Positions 1 to 7,319 of a DNA stretch of 48,933 bases are shown piece by piece. The stretch is from NCBI GenBank assembly GCA_902363125.1, contig CABIZD010000015.1, positions 1 to 48,933 of the forward strand, written 5' to 3'. A model generated the notes under the pieces. That model had not been told where the DNA came from, searched no databases, and saw only the letters and a list, made by a program, of their open reading frames with translations. The DNA comes from Coriobacteriaceae bacterium (GTDB lineage Bacteria > Actinomycetota > Coriobacteriia > Coriobacteriales > Coriobacteriaceae). Position 1 is the first letter of the stretch, and each line of letters opens with the position of its first letter. The position numbers and the translations under genes are program-made.

Positions 1-40
1 CTACATGTCTCCAGTGGAATACGAGCGGCAATACGCTTGA
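1..40 (+). CDS. IS3-family transposase (OrfB), C-terminal fragment
   Basis: Only the last 12 codons are inside the window, read from base 2 and ending in TGA at 38-40; they spell YMSPVEYERQYA. This resembles the C-terminal tail of IS3/IS150-type integrase-like transposases (SPVEY-R-Y pattern), which insert DNA using a DDE catalytic core that would lie upstream of the window. A TGGAC-type terminal repeat would be expected just after the stop, and the complement of about 57-83 reads as one (it ends in CTGGAC). The fragment is short, so the family call depends on the tail motif and the adjacent repeat-like end. Confidence 0.55.
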   Translation, partial: YMSPVEYERQYA

Positions 41-226
41 GGATCCTTAAAAGAAAGTCCAGTTTATCCTTCCCACTCCAGTAGTCGCTATTTATTCAGT
101 CCAAGTTTCGGGGCGCAGTTCAACAGCACCTTCGTGGTGGTTTTGCCGTCTTTATCGCGTTTGCCCAGATAAAGCCTGCCAAAATAAACCTGTCCCTTTT
201 TGGTAGGTTTGGGAGAGAGGGCCGGG
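41..226. other. Intergenic: probable IS right end, then a REP-like hairpin
   Basis: Bases 57-83 look like the right terminal repeat of the preceding IS3 element. Bases 158-207 are copy 1 of a short hairpin repeat (family I; further copies at 8132, 10267 and 17713), with a stem made from CCTGCCAAAA and TTTTGGTAGG. The repeat runs up to the ribosome binding site of the next gene. No credible coding region was seen here: minus-strand frames simply translate the repeat. Confidence 0.5.
158..207 (-). repeat. Family I intergenic hairpin repeat, copy 1
   Basis: The complement of this stretch matches the copies at 8132-8180 and 10267-10310: a stem arm CTACC/CTGCC-AAAA, a loop containing GGGACAGGTTTATT, the arm TTTTGGTAGG or TTTTGGCAGG, then a trailing TTTATCTGGGCAAACG. 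The shared sequence includes loop and flank, so this is a dispersed repeat rather than chance terminators. Confidence 0.75.
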
Positions 227-823
227 ATGGACAAGGCTGAGTTGCGGCGGGCGGTGATTGCTCGGCGCGATGCTCTTGATTTGGACTTGCAGGCGGCGAA
301 GTCTGCTGATATCTGTGCGCGGCTGGTTGAGCTGCTGGGCCGCTCGGATGCCGCGGCGCCGCGCACCGTTGCCGTCTACGCCGCGATGGGTTCCGAGGCA
401 GACCCTGCCGCGTTTGCCGCTGCGGCCGCCGTGCGCGGCCGGCGCGTAGCCTATCCGTGCATGCTCTCGGCAATTGATGCCGCAGCTTGTGGCCAGCGCA
501 TGTGCATGCGGGCAGTTGCCGCCGACGATGCGTCCGCGGCTCCGTTTATCGCCCACCCCACGCGGGCCTTCGCGGCCACGGACATCGACAGCGACCGCTT
601 CCCCATCGTGCCTGCCAAAGCTCTCGACATGATCGTCGTACCGCTCGTGGCCTTCGACCAAACCGGCGCGCGCCTGGGCTACGGCGGCGGTTGTTACGAT
701 CGCTACCTGCCTATGCTCTCGCCCGCATGCCAAATTATCGGCATCGCCTTTGACGAGCAGCGTGTCGACCACGTTCCCACCGACGCCCACGACCTGCCGC
801 TACCCCACATCATCAGCGCCTAA
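227..823 (+). CDS. 5-formyltetrahydrofolate cyclo-ligase (MTHFS family)
   Basis: A 198-residue enzyme expected to convert 5-formyl-THF plus ATP to 5,10-methenyl-THF in the cytoplasm, rescuing folate from its storage form. The C-terminal signature VPLVAFDQTGARLGYGGGCY followed by DRYL is the family's ATP/substrate-binding motif, and the N-terminus (DKAELRRAVIARRDAL) has the basic helix typical of the family. An in-frame TTG at 200 lies inside the upstream repeat. The ATG at 227 is preferred because a purine-rich GGGAGAGAGG precedes it. The gene is convergent with metA, with a 23-bp gap and no clear terminator. Confidence 0.93.
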   Translation: MDKAELRRAVIARRDALDLDLQAAKSADICARLVELLGRSDAAAPRTVAVYAAMGSEADPAAFAAAAAVRGRRVAYPCMLSAIDAAACGQRMCMRAVAADDASAAPFIAHPTRAFAATDIDSDRFPIVPAKALDMIVVPLVAFDQTGARLGYGGGCYDRYLPMLSPACQIIGIAFDEQRVDHVPTDAHDLPLPHIISA

Positions 824-846
824 CGGCTGGTGCACCTCCCGGCGGC

Positions 847-1773
847 CTAGTGCTCCTCGCCGGCGCGGGCCAGGTCGTAGGGCGTGGTCTGGTAGACGTA
901 GTAGTTGAGCCAGTTGGTGTAGAGCAGCTGAGCCTGGCTGCGCCAGACGTTGCGCGGCTCGGCGGAGGGGTCGTCACCTGGGAAGTAATGCGCCGGCACC
1001 TGGGGGTTGAGCCCGCGCTTCACGTCGCGCTCGTACTCCAAGCGCAACGTGTCGGTATCGTACTCGGGATGGCCAAAGACAAAGAAGCGGCGGCTGTCGG
1101 TCGACTTGACGATGTACAAGCCCACCTCGTCGGACACGGCCACGACCTCAAGCTGCGGCTCGGCCTCCACGTCCTCGCGGCGCACATCGGTGTTGCGCGA
1201 ATGCACGGCATAGAAACGGTCGTCGAAGCCGCGGACCAGCGGGCTTTGCGGCTTCACCAGATAATGCTCGAACACACCGCTCGCCTTTGCCGGCAGGTCG
1301 TACTTCTGGATACCGTAATGATGGTACAGGCCAGCCTGCGCGCCCCAACAAATGTGCAGCGTAGAGTGCACGTGCGTGGTGGACCAATCCATGATCTGGC
1401 AGAGCTCGGGCCAGTAGTCGACCTCTTCGAACGGCATCTGCTCCACCGGCGCGCCCGTGATGATCAGGCCGTCGTAGTGGATGTCGCGGATGTCGTCGAA
1501 CGTGCGGTAGAACGTCTCCAAGTGGCCGGCGCTCACGTGCGTGGCCTCGTGCGTCTTGGTGCGCAGCAGGTCCACCTCCACCTGCAGCGGCGTGTTGGAG
1601 AGCTTGCGCATGATCTGCGTCTCGGTGGCAATCTTGGTGGGCATGAGGTTGAGAATGAGCACGCGCAGTGGACGGATGTCCTGGTGCAGCGCGCGGTACT
1701 CGGTCATGACAAAGATGTTCTCGCTCTCGAGCTGCGCGGCGGCAGGGAGGGCGTCGGGGATGCGAATGGGCAT
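847..1773 (-). CDS. metA: Homoserine O-acetyltransferase (MetA type)
   Basis: A 308-residue enzyme activating L-homoserine by acylation, the first committed step of methionine synthesis. Catalytic residues are at the expected positions: Cys142 in [10 protein letters not shown], and His235 and Glu237 in FGHPEYD. Residue 111 (TGAPVE, followed by QMPFEEV) is Glu; in this family Glu111 is associated with acetyl-CoA and Gly111 with succinyl-CoA, so acetyl transfer is inferred. AAGGAG precedes the ATG with a 5-nt gap. The gene is divergent from the dehydrogenase at 1984. The 210-bp divergent region has no SAM-riboswitch-like structure that I can recognise. Confidence 0.94.
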   Translation of the reverse strand: MPIRIPDALPAAAQLESENIFVMTEYRALHQDIRPLRVLILNLMPTKIATETQIMRKLSNTPLQVEVDLLRTKTHEATHVSAGHLETFYRTFDDIRDIHYDGLIITGAPVEQMPFEEVDYWPELCQIMDWSTTHVHSTLHICWGAQAGLYHHYGIQKYDLPAKASGVFEHYLVKPQSPLVRGFDDRFYAVHSRNTDVRREDVEAEPQLEVVAVSDEVGLYIVKSTDSRRFFVFGHPEYDTDTLRLEYERDVKRGLNPQVPAHYFPGDDPSAEPRNVWRSQAQLLYTNWLNYYVYQTTPYDLARAGEEH

Positions 1774-1940
1774 GGATGCTCCTTACGAGTCAGTTGCAGC
1801 TATGGTACAACGACCGGCCCCATCCGCGCGAGCACATCGCCCAGCGATGCCGTCAGCGGCCCAAATCACTCCAAAAGTAGAGATTAAGGCATGTCCAAAA
1901 ATCTACGGCGCTTTAGCCTAGCAAAGTGGCAGCAGGACGC

Positions 1941-1946
1941 TACAAT
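1941..1946 (+). promoter_or_regulatory. Possible -10 box for the dehydrogenase gene
   Basis: TACAAT lies 38 nt upstream of the ATG at 1984 and is the best sigma-A -10 candidate in the divergent region. No convincing -35 hexamer is found at 16-18 nt spacing, so this is tentative. Confidence 0.3.
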
Positions 1947-1983
1947 GGTTCGACGCGAAAAACTCGGCCGAAAGGATACGTAT

Positions 1984-2961
1984 ATGTACCAGACGCGTAA
2001 GATCGGTGTGGTCGGCCAGGGCCACGTAGGAGCACATGTCGCCAACAGCCTGCTCATGCAGGGCATTGCCGATGAGCTGTACCTGTGCGATATCAACGAG
2101 GCCAAAGTGACGTCCGAGGTCCAGGACCTGCGCGACTCCCTTTCGTTTGTCCCGTACAACACCAAGATCGTCAACTGCTACGACCACTACGAGGAGCTTG
2201 CCTGCTGCGACGTCATCGTCAACGCTGCCGGCAAGGTCGCGCTGGCCGCCGGCAACCGCGACGGCGAGCTGTTCTTTACCACCGACGCCGCCCGCTCCTT
2301 TGCCAAGCGCATCGTCGACGCCGGCTTTGACGGCATCTTCGTGAGCATCTCCAACCCCTGCGACGTCGTGTGCACCGAGCTGTGGCACCTGACCGGCTAC
2401 GATCCCAAGAAGATCATCGGCTCGGGCTGCGGTCTGGACTCCGCCCGCTTGCGCACCGAGATCTCCAAGAAGGTCGGCGTGAGCCCCAAGTCCATCGACG
2501 CCTACATGATCGGCGAGCACGGCTTTAGCCAGCTTGCTGCCTTTAAGGCCGCAACCATCGCTGGCAAAAACCTCAACGAGCTTCAGGCCGAGAACCCCGA
2601 CAAGTACGCCTTCGACCACATGGAGGTCGAGGAGCTTGCACGCAAGGGCGGCTATGTGACCTACCAGGGCAAGCAGTGCACCGAGTACGCCGTTGCCAAC
2701 TCCGCCGCGCGCGTCTGCGCCGCCGTGCTGCACAACGAGCACGCCGTGCTTTCGGCCTCTACGCTTATGACCGGCCAGTATGGCGAGGAGGGTATCTTTA
2801 CCTCCCTGCCGTGCGTGATCGGTGCCGAGGGCGTCGAGGAGGTCTACACACTCGACCTTTCCGAGCACGAGCTCGAGGGCTTCCACAAGAGCTGCCAGCA
2901 CATCCGCGACAACATCGCCCAGCTCGACTGGTGGGATACCGAGGCCTACGACGCCAAGTAA
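1984..2961 (+). CDS. L-2-hydroxyacid dehydrogenase (LDH/HicDH family)
   Basis: A 325-residue NAD-dependent dehydrogenase of the lactate/malate family. Visible features are the Rossmann glycine motif GQGHVG (residues 11-16), Asp36 after the second strand (selects NAD), the Asp-Arg pair in GLDSAR (Asp152, Arg155) and the catalytic His in GEHG (His179). The active-site loop reads NAAGKVALAAGNRDGE, closer to L-2-hydroxyisocaproate dehydrogenases than to classic lactate dehydrogenases, so it may reduce branched 2-oxoacids. An upstream in-frame start at 1891 exists, but AAAGGA just before 1984 marks the likely start. A strong terminator follows. Confidence 0.88.
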   Translation: MYQTRKIGVVGQGHVGAHVANSLLMQGIADELYLCDINEAKVTSEVQDLRDSLSFVPYNTKIVNCYDHYEELACCDVIVNAAGKVALAAGNRDGELFFTTDAARSFAKRIVDAGFDGIFVSISNPCDVVCTELWHLTGYDPKKIIGSGCGLDSARLRTEISKKVGVSPKSIDAYMIGEHGFSQLAAFKAATIAGKNLNELQAENPDKYAFDHMEVEELARKGGYVTYQGKQCTEYAVANSAARVCAAVLHNEHAVLSASTLMTGQYGEEGIFTSLPCVIGAEGVEEVYTLDLSEHELEGFHKSCQHIRDNIAQLDWWDTEAYDAK

Positions 2962-3004
2962 GCCGCTGGCTGCCGCAACCTTGCGAATCTATGCGCGATA
3001 CTAA

Positions 3005-3044
3005 GCGGGCCGCGCCGGAAACCCACCGGCGCGGCCCGCTTTTT
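3005..3044. terminator. Strong intrinsic terminator after the dehydrogenase
   Basis: A perfect 14-bp GC-rich stem (arms 3005-3018 and 3026-3039, loop AAACCCA) is followed by five T residues on the plus strand. It probably also stops minus-strand transcription from the SIS gene at 3093, since the two genes converge here. Confidence 0.93.
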
Positions 3045-3092
3045 ACGCACGCTGTTCGCTTGCGAATCGAAGGTGAATGCTTTTCCCGTTAC

Positions 3093-4061
3093 CTAGTACT
3101 GCTCGATGCCCATGTAGCGACGAATCTCAGGGCTGTGGTCGAACACCTTTCCGCGGGCGGCGCGCAGCTCGCAGCTCATGTTGTAGAAGAATATCGGCTC
3201 CAGGTACGAACGCACGCTGGCGGGCACCTCGCCCACGCCGTACTCGAGTGCATCGAGCACCATAACCGTATCGGTGTGCGTGTTGAGGAACGCCAGCGCG
3301 CGCTCCTCCATGGGGCGGCACTCGCCCGATCCGAGCTGCACAAAGTAGAACACGCCGGGCTCGGTAGCCTCGAAGGGACCGTGGAAATACTCGCCGGAGT
3401 GGATGTAGCAGCAGTGCTGCCACTGCATCTCCATAAGCGAGCAAATCGCCATGGCGTAGGTCTGGCTAAAGTTGGGGCCGGAACCCAGGATATAGAAGAA
3501 CTTATGCTGCTGGCAGAGCTCGGCAAAGCGATCGCCCAGCTCGGCGTTGACCTTCTCACGGGCAGCGGGCAACAGCGCATCCATCTGCTTAAGGCCGGCG
3601 TACATGTCGGCGAGTGCCTCGTAACCCTCCTGCTGGTCGAGCAGCTCGGCAGCCATCAGGACGCCGATGCCTTGCGGAACCTCGGCCTGCGGCACGCCTT
3701 CGCCCCACGGATAGACCCAGGTGGTCCACTTGCCGTTATCAATCTTGGAGCCCTCGCAGTCGGTCATGGCCACGACCTCGGCGCCGGCTGCCAGCGCCAT
3801 CTCGCAACCGTCGACGACCTCCTGCGTATTGCCGCTGTGGCTGCAGGCGATGACGAGTGATTTCTCGCCAAGACTCTTGGGAGCCATCAGGCAAAACTCG
3901 CGCGCCGTGTAGACCGTCGAGGCAAACGTGGTGGCCTCGCGCTTGAGCAGCTCGTTGGCCGGCATCAGGTCGATCATCGAACCGCCGCAGGCGATCCAAA
4001 AGACGTTCTCAATCTTGCCCTTGCGCTCGATAATTTCCTGAACCAGATCGCGTGCGTTCAC
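3093..4061 (-). CDS. SIS-domain sugar-phosphate deglycase (FrlB-like), paralogue 1
   Basis: A 322-residue double-SIS protein likely to split a phosphorylated fructosamine or similar sugar-amine conjugate into a hexose-6-phosphate and an amine. The phosphate-binding motif is ACSHSGNT (residues 72-79). The segment EMQW...GEYFHGPFE places Glu211 and His227 16 residues apart, the spacing I recall for catalytic Glu214/His230 of Salmonella FraB. The start is GTG at 4061, with AAGGAGGAG at good spacing. The gene is last in the recQ-GntR-SIS run and is preceded by its own promoter and operators at 4119-4200. The substrate is not determinable from sequence; an isomerase role is the alternative. Confidence 0.82.
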   Translation of the reverse strand: MNARDLVQEIIERKGKIENVFWIACGGSMIDLMPANELLKREATTFASTVYTAREFCLMAPKSLGEKSLVIACSHSGNTQEVVDGCEMALAAGAEVVAMTDCEGSKIDNGKWTTWVYPWGEGVPQAEVPQGIGVLMAAELLDQQEGYEALADMYAGLKQMDALLPAAREKVNAELGDRFAELCQQHKFFYILGSGPNFSQTYAMAICSLMEMQWQHCCYIHSGEYFHGPFEATEPGVFYFVQLGSGECRPMEERALAFLNTHTDTVMVLDALEYGVGEVPASVRSYLEPIFFYNMSCELRAARGKVFDHSPEIRRYMGIEQY

Positions 4062-4118
4062 GGTGATGCTCCTCCTTGTGTGGCGGTTTTGAACGACGAC
4101 AGCTCGTACCTGCGGTCG

Positions 4119-4200
4119 TTCTATGTTGTCCTATTTATAGCACGCACGACGACGCTCGTGAAGTCATTTCACCAAACTTATTCTATGTTGTTCTATCTAT
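4119..4200 (-). promoter_or_regulatory. Promoter with twin GntR1 operator copies
   Basis: Two near-identical 20-bp sequences, TTCTATGTTGTCCTATTTAT (4119) and TTCTATGTTGTTCTATCTAT (4181), differ at two positions and start 62 bp apart between the GntR gene and the SIS gene. On the minus strand a promoter is visible: -35 TTCACG (4157-4162), 17-nt spacer, -10 TATAAA (4134-4139). The proximal copy covers the -10 region, which suits repression. Binding by the adjacent GntR protein is inferred. Confidence 0.7.
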
Positions 4201-4205
4201 GGACG

Positions 4206-4961
4206 TTAGATGTCGAACACGTAGCGCGAGCCCACGATCTTTTGGCGTCCGAGCAGCAAGGGCCGCTCGTCCGCATCGGTAAAGTACGCCTCCATATAGA
4301 AGAGCGGCTCGCCGACCGGCACCTCCAACAGCGGGGCCGCCTGAGCATCGGCAAGCGCAATCTCCACGGTGCAAGGGTCGGACTTGAGCGGCGCGCGGCC
4401 CGAATGCTCGGCAACGAGCGCAAAGATCGAGTTATCGGTGAGGTCCTTATCGGCAAGTGTCTGCAGATAGGGATGGTCAGCCAGCACAAAGGCGTTGTTC
4501 TCGAGCATGACGGGGATGCCGTCGGCCGTGCGCACGCGCTCGACCACGATAAGCTCGCAGCCGGGCTCTACGCCAAAGAACGCCGCGTCCTCGCGCGTCG
4601 CCGCAACCACCGTGCGCGATACCAGGCGCGCACCCGGCACCATGTCGTTGGCAGCGCAACCCTCGGAAAAGCTCTGAACATCACCCTTCTGGACAATCTT
4701 GCGCTTGAGCTTGGGCGCGCACACGAACGTGCCCCTCCCCTGCTGGCGGTTGAGATACCCCGCGCGCGACAGCTCCTCGATGGCGCGGCGCACGGTGATG
4801 CGTCCCACGCCGTAGTACTTCGCGAGCTCCATCTCGGAAGGAATGCGCGAGCCGGATGCGTACACGCCACGCGCGATCTCGCCCTTTAGGTCGTCCATAA
4901 CCTGCTGGTACAGCGGCACAGCGGACACCTCAGTGCGCTCGGTTTTATCATCGGATGCCAT
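4206..4961 (-). CDS. GntR-family (HutC-type) regulator 1
   Basis: A 251-residue transcription factor. The N-terminal winged helix (about residues 15-82: PLYQQVMDDLKGEIARG, SRIPSEMELAKYYGVGR, TVRRAIEELSRAGYL, QGRGTFV) is followed by a UTRA-type effector domain that ends GSRYVFDI. HutC/UTRA proteins usually sense a sugar phosphate or amino compound and release DNA. The start codon lies 2 bp after the recQ stop, with GGAG inside the recQ end. It likely controls the SIS gene just downstream through the twin operators. The match to regulator 2 at 7319 is obvious, including the ending GSRYVMVM. Confidence 0.9.
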   Translation of the reverse strand: MASDDKTERTEVSAVPLYQQVMDDLKGEIARGVYASGSRIPSEMELAKYYGVGRITVRRAIEELSRAGYLNRQQGRGTFVCAPKLKRKIVQKGDVQSFSEGCAANDMVPGARLVSRTVVAATREDAAFFGVEPGCELIVVERVRTADGIPVMLENNAFVLADHPYLQTLADKDLTDNSIFALVAEHSGRAPLKSDPCTVEIALADAQAAPLLEVPVGEPLFYMEAYFTDADERPLLLGRQKIVGSRYVFDI

Positions 4962-4963
4962 CG

Positions 4964-6943
4964 TTATGCTCCATTCCGTGCATGCTCGGACTCAAACTCT
5001 TCAATCGCCGCCATAAACTGCTCGCCAAAGGCGTCGGCCTTTTTCTCGCCGATGCCGTTGACCTGGATAAGCTCGTCGCGCGTCTGTGGGCGTAGGCGGC
5101 ACAGGCCGCGCAGGGCCTTGTCGGAAAAGACCATGTACGGCGCCATCTCCAGCTCCGTCGAGATCTCCTTGCGGAGGGCACGCAGGCGCTCGAACAGCTC
5201 GGCATCGTCGCCAACACGCGGGCGCTGATCCAGCTCGGCCTCCTCGCGCAGCAGATCGACGGCGCGGCGGGCGCGGGCCGAGGCCTTGCGCTTGGACGCA
5301 CGACGCTTAACGGTAAAGGCGAACGCCTCATCCTCGACCTCGACGGCACGCGGACCCAGCCCCACGACCGGGTACTGCCCCTGCGAGGTGGCCAGATAAC
5401 CGCGGCCGCACAGCTGGCCGATGATGTCCTTGATGCGCCCGACCGATTCGCTCGACAGCTCACCGTAGCCGCGGTCCTCGTCCAGATGCATCTGGCGAAT
5501 GCGCTCGGTGTTGCCGCCGTGGAGCACATCGGCGATGAGCGACTTGCCAAAGCGCATGGGACGCGTGGCCACGTAGCGCACGGCGGCGCGGGCCATATCG
5601 GTGACGTCCTCGACCTCGAACTGCGTGAGGCAGTTGCTGCAGTTGCCGCAGCTCTCGACGTCGTCCGTGGCGGTGCCGCCCGTACTGGCCGCGGCATGCT
5701 CGGCCGCGGCCTCGTCGCCAAAGTAGCGCAGCATGTATTCGCGCAGGCAGCCGGTGGTATTGCAGTAGCCCTCCATCTGGCTGAGCAGACGATATCGATT
5801 CTGGAGCGCCCACGCGCGCTGCTCGTCGTCGAGCGCCTCATCGGCAGCATCGCCGCGGTCGATCAGAAAGCGGCGCATGCGAAAATCGTTGCCGTTCCAC
5901 AGCAAGTAGCAGCTGGCCGGGTCGCCATCGCGGCCGGCGCGGCCCGCCTCCTGGTAGTAGGCTTCGATGCTCTCGGGCACGTTGTTGTGGATCACGTAGC
6001 GCACGTTGGGCTTGTCGATGCCCATGCCAAAGGCGTTGGTGGCAGCCATCACCTGGATATCGTCGTCGATAAAGGCGCGCTGGCTTTGGCGACGGGCGTC
6101 GTTGCCCATGCCGGCATGGTAGCGGCCAACGCGAATGCCGCTGGGGCCCAGCGCCTCGGCAAGCTCGCCCGCCAGCGCATCGACCGTCTTGCGGGTCGAG
6201 CAATACACGATACCGCTCTCGCTCGAATGCGCGATCACATAGTCGCGCACCCAGGCAGTCTTGGCCTTGTCGCCCATCTCCTCGCAACCAAAGTAGAGAT
6301 TCTTGCGATCGAAGCCCGTCACCACCGTCGCAGGGTTTTGCAGGCCGAGCATCTGCTGAATATCCGCACGCACGCGTTCGGTCGCCGTGGCGGTAAACGC
6401 CGCCACGATGGGGCGCTGCGGCAGGGAATCGATGAACTCACGAATCTGCAGATAGGCGGGGCGGAAATCCTGACCCCATTGGCTTACGCAGTGGGCCTCG
6501 TCAATGGCCACGAGCGGCACGCCAATGCCGGCGGAACCCGCAGCCTCCTGCGCAAAGGCCAAAAAACGCGGCTCGAGCAAGCGCTCGGGCGCCACGTACA
6601 TAAGCTGGTAGCGGCCCTCGCGCGCCCGCTTGAGCACGGTGTTTTGCTGGGCCGGAGTAAGGCTGGAGTTGAGATAGCTGGGTCGCGCACCCGCCGCGAG
6701 CAACGCACGGGTCTGGTCCTCCATAAGCGACAGCAGCGGACTCACCACAAAGGTGATGCCGGGCAGCATGAGCGCGGGCACCTGGTAGCAAATGGACTTG
6801 CCGGCACCCGTGGGCATAACACCCAGCGCATCGCGACCGGCAAGGATCGCATCGACCATGCGGTCCTGTCCCGGGCGAAACGAGGTGTAGCCAAAATAGG
6901 CGCCGAGCGTGTCGAGCGCCATCTGCTGCATGCTATCGGTCAT
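4964..6943 (-). CDS. recQ: ATP-dependent DNA helicase RecQ
   Basis: A 659-residue 3'-5' helicase that unwinds recombination and replication intermediates. Motifs: the RecQ-specific aromatic/Q patch GYTSFRPGQ (18-26), Walker A PTGAGKS (44-50), DEAH (148-151), the helicase C motif VRYVIHNNVPES and AGRAGRDGDP, the zinc-binding cysteines including ESCGNCSNCL, and a C-terminal HRDC domain (DKALRGLCRLRPQ to NGIGEKKADAFGEQF). Full RecQ architecture is present. AGGA precedes the ATG. It is the first gene of a compact run into the GntR regulator, an arrangement that is probably incidental. Confidence 0.95.
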   Translation of the reverse strand: MTDSMQQMALDTLGAYFGYTSFRPGQDRMVDAILAGRDALGVMPTGAGKSICYQVPALMLPGITFVVSPLLSLMEDQTRALLAAGARPSYLNSSLTPAQQNTVLKRAREGRYQLMYVAPERLLEPRFLAFAQEAAGSAGIGVPLVAIDEAHCVSQWGQDFRPAYLQIREFIDSLPQRPIVAAFTATATERVRADIQQMLGLQNPATVVTGFDRKNLYFGCEEMGDKAKTAWVRDYVIAHSSESGIVYCSTRKTVDALAGELAEALGPSGIRVGRYHAGMGNDARRQSQRAFIDDDIQVMAATNAFGMGIDKPNVRYVIHNNVPESIEAYYQEAGRAGRDGDPASCYLLWNGNDFRMRRFLIDRGDAADEALDDEQRAWALQNRYRLLSQMEGYCNTTGCLREYMLRYFGDEAAAEHAAASTGGTATDDVESCGNCSNCLTQFEVEDVTDMARAAVRYVATRPMRFGKSLIADVLHGGNTERIRQMHLDEDRGYGELSSESVGRIKDIIGQLCGRGYLATSQGQYPVVGLGPRAVEVEDEAFAFTVKRRASKRKASARARRAVDLLREEAELDQRPRVGDDAELFERLRALRKEISTELEMAPYMVFSDKALRGLCRLRPQTRDELIQVNGIGEKKADAFGEQFMAAIEEFESEHARNGA

Positions 6944-7018
6944 GGTTTCCTAACGTCCAAGTCATCTGCCGCCGATTATACGCCGCCACGCGGACAGCAG
7001 CACACGGCCGCCGCCCAG

Positions 7019-7090
7019 ACTAGTCGTTTAAGAGCGTCCCCAATGACTAAGGAGTGTCCCCAGGTGCCGACAGAAAAGGAACGTCCCCAA
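7019..7090 (-). repeat. Family II GGGGAC palindromic repeat (REP-like), copy 1
   Basis: This contains ACTAGTCGTTTAAGAGCGTC, CCCAATGACTAAGG and further CCCC-terminated units. It matches 15568-15622 and 47089-47169, where the units form CATTGGGGACG...AAATGACTAGTCATTT...CGTCCCCAATG palindromes. Such GGGGACG-AAATGACTAG palindromes resemble repetitive extragenic elements mobilised by REP-associated (Y1) transposases; no such transposase is in the window. Confidence 0.7.
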
Positions 7091-7127
7091 GTGCCGGCCC
7101 GGCAACGTCGATGTTCTGGCAATGTCA

Positions 7128-7232
7128 GCGAAAGCCCGCCAGAGCGAGCAAGGTGCCTTGAAACAAGGCGGCATTGACCTTCTGGTCATGCCGCCGAAGT
7201 TGAAAGGCAGATTGCCGCTTAGGGGCGTTTGC
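7128..7232 (+). ncRNA. Structured RNA candidate, copy A
   Basis: The outer stem is GCGAAAGCCC (7128-7137) with GGGCGTTTGC (7223-7232), with one mismatch. The inner hairpin is GGCGGCA-T-TGACC / TTCT loop / GGTCA-TGCCGCC (7167-7195), with a bulged T. It aligns with copy B at 15650-15748: the loop TTCT, the GACC/GGTC top, the bulged T, and the single-stranded stretches GCAAGGTG, TGAAAC, GAAGTTGAA and CAGATTG are conserved, while stem bases change in compensatory fashion. G-T pairs occur on the plus strand where the minus strand would have A-C, so the plus strand is the likely RNA. Function unknown; not matched to a named Rfam family. Confidence 0.6.
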
Positions 7233-7275
7233 AGCGTCGACCGGTCCGCCGTTCGTTAGAACGGCGGAACCAAAG

Positions 7276-7319
7276 GCGCAGCGTCGAGCCGTTACGCGGT
7301 TTGGTAAAACCGCGTAACT
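7276..7319. repeat. 44-bp hairpin block, copy A
   Basis: This is identical over 44 bp to 15747-15790. It contains GCAGCGTCGAG and then a perfect 12-bp stem (GTTACGCGGTTT / AAACCGCGTAAC, loop GGTA) abutting the stop codon of the minus-strand gene. No T-run follows in either direction, so it is not a typical intrinsic terminator, though it may protect the transcript's 3' end. Confidence 0.7.

Larger units (their letters stand above)
6944..7318. other. 375-bp intergenic region packed with repeats and a structured RNA candidate
   Basis: This gap upstream of recQ and downstream of GntR2 holds, in order, a family II GGGGAC repeat (7019-7090), a structured RNA candidate (7128-7232), a 9-bp hairpin (7246-7267, arms CCGCCGTTC/GAACGGCGG) and a 44-bp hairpin block (7276-7319) identical to one at 15747-15790. 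No coding potential was seen. Confidence 0.7.

Noticed and set aside
158..226. 6S RNA next to the cyclo-ligase gene, as in enterics
   Set aside because: The upstream sequence is a family I repeat plus an IS end, and no 6S-like long rod was seen.
1774..1983. Possible SAM riboswitch upstream of metA
   Set aside because: The 210-bp divergent region has no S-box-like core or terminator switch that I can recognise.
7246..7319. attC-like recombination sites made of GTTA...TAAC hairpins
   Set aside because: The core positions do not fit the GTTRRRY and complementary consensus, there is no integrase, and no cassette genes are present.
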